7,550 bases of DNA from JBFLVQ01 sp040758525 (lineage in GTDB: Bacteria; Acidobacteriota; Blastocatellia; Chloracidobacteriales; JADJPF01). Position numbers and translations under genes: made by a program. Of the stretch, positions 1 to 5,093 are shown piece after piece. The stretch's first letter is position 1; every line of letters starts with the position of its first letter. The notes under the pieces are model-generated. The model saw nothing but the letters and a program-made list of their open reading frames with translations. It made no database searches and was not told the origin of the DNA. The DNA lies in NCBI GenBank assembly GCA_040758525.1, contig JBFLVQ010000473.1:1-7550 (forward strand), given 5' to 3'.

Positions 1-1
1 T

Positions 2-430
2 TTTGCTGTCCATGGCATATTGAATGAAGAGAAACCACAGTTCTCTGCTCTAGTATTGAGTCTATCCCAGGCTAGCAATAATGAGGATGGCTTGCTCCAG
101 GTACATGAAATTTTTAATCTAAAATTGAATACTGAGTTAGTGGTGCTTTCCGCTTGTGAAACAGGGCTAGGTAGAGAGATAAATGGCGAGGGCTTGATTG
201 GTATGACACGCGCCTTCTTTTATGCGGGAGCAACATCAGTAGCCACTAGCCTATGGAAGGTTCAGGATCAATCTACCGCCAAGCTGATGGTAAAACTCTA
301 TCGTAATCTAAAAAACGAAAAGCTCAATAAAGCCGAAGCATTGCGCCAGGCTCAATTGGAGCTTATTACTGAAGGCGATTTTGCCCACCCCTACTATTGG
401 GCAGCTTTTATTTTAGTAGGTAGATACTAG
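2..430 (+). CDS. CHAT-domain (caspase-like) protein, C-terminal part
   Basis: This is the 3' end of a CHAT-domain gene (Caspase HetF Associated with TPRs). CHAT proteins are clan CD cysteine peptidases related to caspases, usually fused to N-terminal TPR repeats that bind partners. The frame is open to the left edge, so the start and any TPRs lie outside the window. The first codons read F-A-V-H-G, the conserved catalytic His motif (His codon 11-13). V-V-L-S-A-C-E-T-G-L-G follows, with the catalytic Cys at 155-157. The end, with P-Y-Y-W-A-A-F-I-L-V-G, is the usual CHAT C-terminus. Both catalytic residues are therefore present and the protein is probably an active peptidase. A TTG at 20-22 would lie after the catalytic His and cannot be the true start. 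The stop is one base from the stop of the convergent zinc-finger gene. The substrate is unknown. Confidence 0.9.
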   Translation, partial: FAVHGILNEEKPQFSALVLSLSQASNNEDGLLQVHEIFNLKLNTELVVLSACETGLGREINGEGLIGMTRAFFYAGATSVATSLWKVQDQSTAKLMVKLYRNLKNEKLNKAEALRQAQLELITEGDFAHPYYWAAFILVGRY

Positions 431-431
431 C

Positions 432-1430
432 TTATTGACTCTTAATATTGATAAGGTAGCTGGCGATTGCTTTACCGCCTCCATAGAGTTTAATCTGGTA
501 TTTACCTGAGGCCAAAAATGTACGATCCAGCTTGATATAGAAATTATTATCCTCTTGTTGTTGTAGACCGGTTGTCTGCCAAGCCCTTTGTCCCTTGCTA
601 TCGACTATTTCAGCATTATATTGGGGATATTTTGGTAATCCACTGCCATTGAGGATTAGCATAAAACCCCTATTTGATGGTGACAACTCGATCTGTTTAA
701 GATCCTCCTCACCATTGGATCGTACGGCAGCATCCTGCGGTAGCAGATCAAATATTGGTATATTTATCTGTGGTTGCCGTAGCTGAGCCAATTCTGTCTC
801 ATAGTTCTGCTTAATGGCAGTTGCCTGTTCTTGTAGTTGATGATTCTCTTGAGTAAGCTTTTTTAACTCAGCCGCTAGTGAATCTGACTGTTGTCCTGTA
901 TTTATACGTTCCTGTAGATGACGATTTTCTTGTTCTATCTGAACAAGTCGCTGTGTCAATCTCTCTTGTTCAGCCTGCCATCTCTGCTCAGATTGCCTAC
1001 GTGCCTGCCACTGAGAAAATGCCCACAAACCAGGTAGGAGAAAAGCAATGATTAGTGCAGCAGCTTGCAGAATAAGCTTACGTGTAAAAAATTGCTGCTC
1101 TACTTGTGCAGGTTTAGCAGTGCTGACTGGTGACCAGACTTGTGCCTCTACCTTTGGCAATAGATCTTTCCAAGCCTTGTGCAATTCTATATCACTTATC
1201 GGCTGCTCATCCTGCTGAGAAGGGTCGAAAAAATCACAGACACTTTTGTATGTTGCTACACAAGCATCACACTCAACTAGGTGTAACTGAATAGATTTTT
1301 GTTCCGCGATGGCACAACGACCCTGTCGGTAATCGATCAATTCCTCTTCACTGAGATGGTGATTTTGACCGTCTTGTGACATTGTGCCAATTGCTTTCAT
1401 ATAACGACGAAGCTCCTTACTATCTTTCAT
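432..1430 (-). CDS. Membrane zinc-finger protein, probable anti-sigma factor
   Basis: A 332-residue single-pass membrane protein. The N-terminal cytoplasmic part (about 24-65) has H50-x3-C54-x2-C57, the core of zinc-binding anti-sigma (ZAS / zf-HC2) domains. One hydrophobic helix spans about 119-140. A Gln/Glu-rich coiled coil follows (about 143-218). The rest (about 222-332) looks like an all-beta domain ending in G-K-Y-Q-I-K-L-Y-G. The expected topology puts the finger in the cytoplasm and the coiled coil plus beta domain outside the membrane. The gene starts 18 bases after the ECF sigma gene, so the two are almost certainly one operon and the finger probably sequesters that sigma factor. 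The ATG at 1430 has a GGGTGA site four bases upstream; Met11 and Met17 are less well supported starts. The anti-sigma role is inferred from motif and context. A zinc-finger scaffold without anti-sigma activity is the alternative. Confidence 0.8.
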   Translation of the reverse strand: MKDSKELRRYMKAIGTMSQDGQNHHLSEEELIDYRQGRCAIAEQKSIQLHLVECDACVATYKSVCDFFDPSQQDEQPISDIELHKAWKDLLPKVEAQVWSPVSTAKPAQVEQQFFTRKLILQAAALIIAFLLPGLWAFSQWQARRQSEQRWQAEQERLTQRLVQIEQENRHLQERINTGQQSDSLAAELKKLTQENHQLQEQATAIKQNYETELAQLRQPQINIPIFDLLPQDAAVRSNGEEDLKQIELSPSNRGFMLILNGSGLPKYPQYNAEIVDSKGQRAWQTTGLQQQEDNNFYIKLDRTFLASGKYQIKLYGGGKAIASYLINIKSQ

Positions 1431-1434
1431 AATT

Positions 1435-1440
1435 TCACCC
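1435..1440 (-). promoter_or_regulatory. Ribosome binding site of the zinc-finger gene
   Basis: GGGTGA on the minus strand lies four bases before the ATG at 1430, inside the 18-base gap after the sigma-factor stop. It supports that start over the internal Met codons and fits coupled translation of the two genes. Confidence 0.55.
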
Positions 1441-1448
1441 GCCTAATT

Positions 1449-2069
1449 CTAAACCTCAGCTTCATCAAGATATACCCCTAGCTTCTCTTTTAAGATTCTA
1501 CGTGCCTGGTGCAGATGGGCTTTTACAGTATTTATCGATATCCGCATTATATCAGCAATCTGCTCGTAGGAGAGATCCCTTCCCCAACGTAGCTGTGCAC
1601 AGTAACGCATCTGCTCAGGCAGTTGCTGTAAAGCTTCTCGCAACTTCTCAATCTTTTCCTTATTGAGCAGCACTTCTGCTGGATTTGGTCGCGGATCCTT
1701 GGGCTGAACACCAGGATGGTTGTCTCCTGAGTCATCCGGCTCGGTTGGCGAGATGGGAACTAAATATCCCTCATCCAGCCTATTGGCTTGCCCGCGCTTC
1801 CACTCAGAAATGAAGATGTTGGTTGCGATCTTGAACAGCCAGGTCTCAAACTTCGACTCTTGACGAAAATTCTTTACACCTTTATAGACGTTGAAAAATA
1901 CCTTTTGGGTTAGATCGGAGCAATCTTCTAGCGGTATTCCTTGCCGACGGAAAAAATTGTTTACCATCCTATAGTAGCGTTCGAAAAGCAGACGTGCATT
2001 CAGCTCGCGATTGAGATCTTGCTGTAGTTCGTTAATTATATCTTCTATAGATTTGTCTTGTTGTGCCAT
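1449..2069 (-). CDS. ECF-type RNA polymerase sigma factor
   Basis: A sigma-70 family factor of the extracytoplasmic-function type, with only regions 2 and 4. Counting from the ATG at 2069 (206 residues), region 2 spans about 28-92. It includes L-F-E-R-Y-Y, the D-L-T-Q-K-V-F core-binding helix and the F-E-T-W-L-F-K-I-A-T-N -10 recognition segment. An acidic, proline-rich linker follows (about 105-134). Region 4 (about 140-195) carries the helix-turn-helix L-S-Y-E-Q-I-A-D-I-M then I-S-I-N-T-V-K-A-H-L-H-Q-A-R. The frame continues upstream to a GTG at 2108, adding 13 residues (V-N-F-S-L-W-Q-Y-N) that match nothing in the family. I prefer the ATG, although neither start has a clear Shine-Dalgarno sequence. 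It is first in an operon with the zinc-finger protein, which probably controls it. The target promoters are unknown. Confidence 0.92.
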   Translation of the reverse strand: MAQQDKSIEDIINELQQDLNRELNARLLFERYYRMVNNFFRRQGIPLEDCSDLTQKVFFNVYKGVKNFRQESKFETWLFKIATNIFISEWKRGQANRLDEGYLVPISPTEPDDSGDNHPGVQPKDPRPNPAEVLLNKEKIEKLREALQQLPEQMRYCAQLRWGRDLSYEQIADIMRISINTVKAHLHQARRILKEKLGVYLDEAEV

Positions 2070-2078
2070 TGAGTAGCA

Positions 2079-2084
2079 ATTATA
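2079..2084 (-). promoter_or_regulatory. Possible -10 element close to the sigma-factor ATG
   Basis: A perfect TATAAT on the minus strand ends nine bases before the ATG at 2069. If used, transcription would start at or beside the ATG and give a leaderless or near-leaderless mRNA, which would explain the missing Shine-Dalgarno sequence. No good -35 hexamer lies 16-18 bases upstream, so a chance match in AT-rich DNA is quite possible. Confidence 0.25.
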
Positions 2085-2101
2085 TTGCCAAAGCGAGAAA
2101 T

Positions 2102-2158
2102 TTACCACCGAGGGTACATAAAAATACTACAAATCAATTTTTCCTTTTGACTAAACAT
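2102..2158 (-). CDS. Possible 18-codon leader ORF upstream of the sigma gene
   Basis: A short minus-strand ORF encodes an 18-residue peptide beginning M-F-S-Q-K-E-K and ending M-Y-P-R-W. Its ATG is preceded by a GGAG core eight bases upstream, within a GA-rich tract (about 2159-2177). That is a better ribosome binding site than anything in front of the sigma gene itself. Its TAA (2104-2102) overlaps, in another frame, the GTG at 2108 that begins the extended sigma frame, so termination and re-initiation could couple the two. It could equally be a chance ORF in a purine-rich leader. No homology can be judged at this length. Confidence 0.3.
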   Translation of the reverse strand: MFSQKEKLICSIFMYPRW

Positions 2159-2224
2159 TTCTCTCTCTCCTCTGTCTATCACCATTAAGCGATATATGAA
2201 GCAATGCCAAAATAAGTTTTAATT

Positions 2225-2230
2225 AGGAGA
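2225..2230 (+). promoter_or_regulatory. Ribosome binding site of the M4 protease gene
   Basis: AGGAGA lies seven bases before the ATG at 2238. It is a strong Shine-Dalgarno match and fixes the start ahead of the internal Met10 and Met16 codons, which would shorten the positively charged start of the signal peptide. Confidence 0.8.
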
Positions 2231-2237
2231 GATATAA

Positions 2238-4448
2238 ATGGTTAGAAGAAATAGATGCAGGGTGATGAGAGCAACACACTTTATGTCAATGCTATTGACA
2301 GTAATCTTGCTTGTCAGTGCAATGCATGTAAAACCTTCCGCAGCCCAGGACAGCGCGGAAAAGCCCGCCGCAGCAACGGCAAAAAATAGGATATTTGTTG
2401 ATGGATCAAAAGAGGAGGTAGAGCTGGCTAAATCGATCAGTATGGACTATCTGTTGCCACAGATGGCTCACTATGGTATACGCAGTGCCGATGATCTACA
2501 GGTACAGAGAGTACGAATTGATGAAATGTCGTTTGCTCATACTCGCGTACAACAGTTGTTGAATGGTGTGCCAGTATGGGGTGGCGAAGCAATCATACAT
2601 CTTAATCCAGATGGTTCACTCTTCTCGATCACAGACTCGTTAGAGGCTAACTTACAGGTCAATGTAGAGCCAGTATTAAATGAAAGTGAAGCAGCAGAAA
2701 GAGCGATCAGAGCATATGGTTGTGATACCTGTTTGACTGCAGAGCCCCAGACCGACCTATGGGTAATGCGTTATAAGGGACGTGATCGCCTTGTTTATCG
2801 TGTACAGTTAGAGCGTTTAGATGGTAGCAAGGAGACCGCTATGCCAGTCTACTTCATTGATGCACATACTGGTAAGAAGGTCCACAAATATAACAATATG
2901 CATACCGGCAGCGGCACATCGCTCTACAGTGGTACAGTGTCGATCGGCACCTACTATAGTTCAGATCCACCACCCTTTGGCGTCTACTACATGCAGGATC
3001 TATCACGTAAAATAGGTACATTTAATGGCAGCACTAGCACTCCCTTTACCAATCTTTTTTCCGATGTCTGGGATGATCAAGATCAAAAGGCAGGTGTAGA
3101 TGTACACTACGGCTTAGCAAAGACTTATGACTACTTTAAGAATGTTCACAACTACACCGGTATAGATGGTAGTGGTGGCCCTTTGACAGTCCCAGCCGCA
3201 GATGGTCTTAATAGTCTGATTGCTGCTGTAGCTCATTACAGCACAAACTTTAATAATGCCTTCTGGAGTCAAAATGAGCGCAAGATGTACTTTGGTGATG
3301 GTGATGGCGTGTCATTCTCACCATTGGTATCGCTAGATGTCTGTGCACATGAAATGATGCATGGTATTACCCAACATACCGTGGGCAGCACCAATTTCGA
3401 TACTCTCACTTATGAAAATGAGTCTGGTGCTCTTAATGAATCTTGGTCAGATGTTTTTGGTGCAATGGTTGAGCGCTATGTTAAAGGTGAAAGCAGCAAT
3501 ACCTGGAAGATCGGTGAAGATTGCTACACTCCCAACACTCCTGCTGATGCCCTGCGTTATATGGACAATCCGCCTTTAGGCAATGATCCAGATCACTATA
3601 GCGAGCGCTATACAGGAACTTTAGACAATGGTGGTGTACATACCAATTCAGGGATTGCTAACAAGGCTTTCTATCTGGTTGCCAAAGGTGGTAGCCACTC
3701 TAATCATCCAGGCTACACAACGCAAGGTATTGGCGTAGACGCAGCAGCAAAGATCTGGTTCAAGGCTCTTGAATATCTTCCTACCGATGCAACTTTCTCT
3801 ACCGCCCGTGCCAAGACACTCGATGCTGCGGCACAACTCTACAAGATTGGTAGCAAAGAGTACAATACTGTAGCACGCGCTTGGGGATTATGTGGCGTGG
3901 GCAGCATTGAATTCCTTACCAATGGTGGTTTTGAGAATGTACAGTCACCCTGGGTACTATCTGGCCAGGCTAGCTACTTTGTTAATGGTGGGCTGCCAGA
4001 ATCAGGCACTGGCTATATCACACTAGGTTCTGCTAACTCTGCTAACGGGGCTGCCTATCAGCAGTTCTCATTGCCTAACTCAGTCAACTCGATCAAGCTT
4101 ACTTTCTGGCTCAATGTTACTTCTCAAGAGACCACTACGGTCAATACTTATGATGATCTATTTGTTGAGATACGTGACACTAATGGAAATCTACTACAGA
4201 CTCTGGCAAACTACAGCAATCTGGACAAGGGTAATGCCGGCGACTATCTGCTAAAGGGTTTCTCTTTCCCCAATACCTATAACTTTGATCTGACAGCTTA
4301 CAAAGGTCAGACAATACGACTACAGTTCCGCACTACCACTGACGTTTCTAATATCACTACCTTCCGTGTTGATAGAGTGTCGGTGTTTACCCCTACGCCA
4401 ATAATTATCTTGCCCCCACCTATCGCTCCTAACTCAAATAATGAGTAG
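2238..4448 (+). CDS. Secreted thermolysin-family (M4) metalloprotease precursor
   Basis: A 736-residue zinc endopeptidase precursor, exported and then matured. It has a Sec signal peptide (charged start M-V-R-R-N-R, hydrophobic core about 15-29) with a likely signal peptidase I cut after P-S-A-A at 36. An FTP propeptide domain (about 87-136) and a PepSY domain (about 148-215) act as chaperone and inhibitor. The catalytic domain (about 224-555) holds HEMMH (zinc ligands H371 and H375, catalytic E372), the third ligand E401 in G-A-L-N-E-S-W-S-D, and D463/H468 in D-N-G-G-V-H-x-N-S-G, matching thermolysin Asp226/His231. All active-site residues are present. Residues about 559-716 form an extra domain opening N-G-G-F-E and closing F-R-V-D-R-V-S-V, typical of jelly-roll (MAM/CBM-like) modules, perhaps for substrate binding. 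A proline-rich tail ends the protein. It is a single-gene unit with its own terminator, divergent from the sigma operon. Confidence 0.97.
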   Translation: MVRRNRCRVMRATHFMSMLLTVILLVSAMHVKPSAAQDSAEKPAAATAKNRIFVDGSKEEVELAKSISMDYLLPQMAHYGIRSADDLQVQRVRIDEMSFAHTRVQQLLNGVPVWGGEAIIHLNPDGSLFSITDSLEANLQVNVEPVLNESEAAERAIRAYGCDTCLTAEPQTDLWVMRYKGRDRLVYRVQLERLDGSKETAMPVYFIDAHTGKKVHKYNNMHTGSGTSLYSGTVSIGTYYSSDPPPFGVYYMQDLSRKIGTFNGSTSTPFTNLFSDVWDDQDQKAGVDVHYGLAKTYDYFKNVHNYTGIDGSGGPLTVPAADGLNSLIAAVAHYSTNFNNAFWSQNERKMYFGDGDGVSFSPLVSLDVCAHEMMHGITQHTVGSTNFDTLTYENESGALNESWSDVFGAMVERYVKGESSNTWKIGEDCYTPNTPADALRYMDNPPLGNDPDHYSERYTGTLDNGGVHTNSGIANKAFYLVAKGGSHSNHPGYTTQGIGVDAAAKIWFKALEYLPTDATFSTARAKTLDAAAQLYKIGSKEYNTVARAWGLCGVGSIEFLTNGGFENVQSPWVLSGQASYFVNGGLPESGTGYITLGSANSANGAAYQQFSLPNSVNSIKLTFWLNVTSQETTTVNTYDDLFVEIRDTNGNLLQTLANYSNLDKGNAGDYLLKGFSFPNTYNFDLTAYKGQTIRLQFRTTTDVSNITTFRVDRVSVFTPTPIIILPPPIAPNSNNE

Positions 4449-4487
4449 ACGCGATTGTTAATCGTCGGTGAACTGCTAAATCCCCAT

Positions 4488-4530
4488 ACCCTCCACTTAT
4501 CAAAACTTAAGTGGAGGGTGTTTTGCTTTT
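4488..4530 (+). terminator. Intrinsic terminator after the M4 protease gene
   Basis: A perfect 12-bp stem (4488-4499 pairing with 4508-4519, ACCCTCCACTTA and its complement) encloses an eight-base loop. It is followed by TTTT-GC-TTTT at 4521-4530. It lies 40 bases past the protease stop. The other side has no T-run on the minus strand, so it works in the plus direction only and separates the protease from the next gene. Confidence 0.92.
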
Positions 4531-4697
4531 GTCCGCTCCTGAACAACTCAATCCCATATCTGGACAATTATTCTCTAATACTGTTATGCTATAGCTGGCA
4601 AATCTTTTAGCCTAATAAATTAAACTAGACTAGTAAATGGCACAATATTTGGTTAGTAAAAATCGTTTTAAGGTCTCGTATTATGGTGTGAGTAATA
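4531..4697. other. Intergenic region, no gene seen
   Basis: An AT-rich spacer between the protease terminator and the small membrane-protein gene. It should hold the promoter of that gene. A TATTAT at 4679-4684 is a possible -10 element, but no matching -35 hexamer sits 16-18 bases before it. An 11-base palindrome, ACTAGACTAGT, lies at 4624-4634. Nothing here reads as a gene. Confidence 0.5.
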
Positions 4698-5093
4698 ATG
4701 CTTAAGATCAGAACTGAGTCTTTGCCACAACGCTGTGAAGTCTGCCATCAGGCTGACTGTTTTGATGCACGTAACAATTGCTGTACACGTTGTGCGCAAC
4801 TACTACCGAGGTTTTTATTGTTGCGTAGAGAGCTTTTAATTAACGATAAAAGTCCTTCTCCCTTGCCCAAGCTGTTTGGTTGCTGGTTGGGCACTATGAT
4901 TGGCTTACCATTAATCTTCTATATCAGTTACTTCTCTCTAGGGATTGCCAATGGGTTTATTGCCATGGCATTAGCAATATTGGGCGGCCTTTTCGTTGGC
5001 ATGATCTTTACTGTTCTTACTACCGCACTAATTGGTGAGTTATACGAATACTTCAAACAGATCAGCACTAAGCTACAAAGAAGTAGCTGGTAG
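4698..5093 (+). CDS. Small membrane protein with N-terminal cysteine cluster, function unknown
   Basis: I do not recognise this 131-residue protein. Its N-terminal 40 residues hold six cysteines: C13-x2-C16, C21, C28, and C29-x2-C32. The two CxxC pairs, 12 residues apart, resemble a zinc-ribbon or rubredoxin-like knuckle. Residues about 61-82 and 84-112 are two hydrophobic helices rich in Gly, Ile, Leu and Phe, probably a membrane hairpin. The C-terminus is short and charged. The likely topology keeps the cysteine knuckle and the tail on the same, probably cytoplasmic, side. The start has only a weak GTGAG-like site about five bases upstream. The gene stands alone on this strand and its last 21 bases overlap the end of the opposing chemoreceptor gene. 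The patterned cysteines and helices argue that it is real. No function is proposed. Confidence 0.72.
   Translation: MLKIRTESLPQRCEVCHQADCFDARNNCCTRCAQLLPRFLLLRRELLINDKSPSPLPKLFGCWLGTMIGLPLIFYISYFSLGIANGFIAMALAILGGLFVGMIFTVLTTALIGELYEYFKQISTKLQRSSW

Noticed and set aside
595..786. Plus-strand 63-codon ORF antisense to the zinc-finger gene
   Set aside because: It lies wholly inside a well-supported gene, and its sequence shows no domain.
1547..1735. Minus-strand 62-codon ORF inside the sigma-factor gene
   Set aside because: It is an out-of-frame shadow of the sigma gene, whose frame encodes clear conserved regions 2 and 4.
2147..2152. TTGACT as the -35 element of the protease promoter
   Set aside because: No TATAAT-like hexamer lies 15-19 bases downstream, so I do not call a promoter.
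2102..2158. Frameshifted N-terminus of the sigma factor
   Set aside because: The short upstream frame does not extend recognisable sigma region 2 sequence, and the sigma protein is already full length for an ECF factor from the ATG at 2069.
2158..2177. Pyrimidine-rich CT tract as a repeat or phase-variation tract
   Set aside because: It is short and irregular. Its complement is better read as the GA-rich ribosome binding region of the short leader ORF.
4307..4567. Minus-strand ORF of 86 codons across the end of the protease gene
   Set aside because: It runs antisense through conserved protease codons and the terminator hairpin, has no recognisable domain and no clear ribosome binding site.
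4624..4634. Palindrome ACTAGACTAGT as an operator
   Set aside because: Five-base half-sites around a single base are expected by chance in AT-rich DNA, and no second copy was seen nearby.
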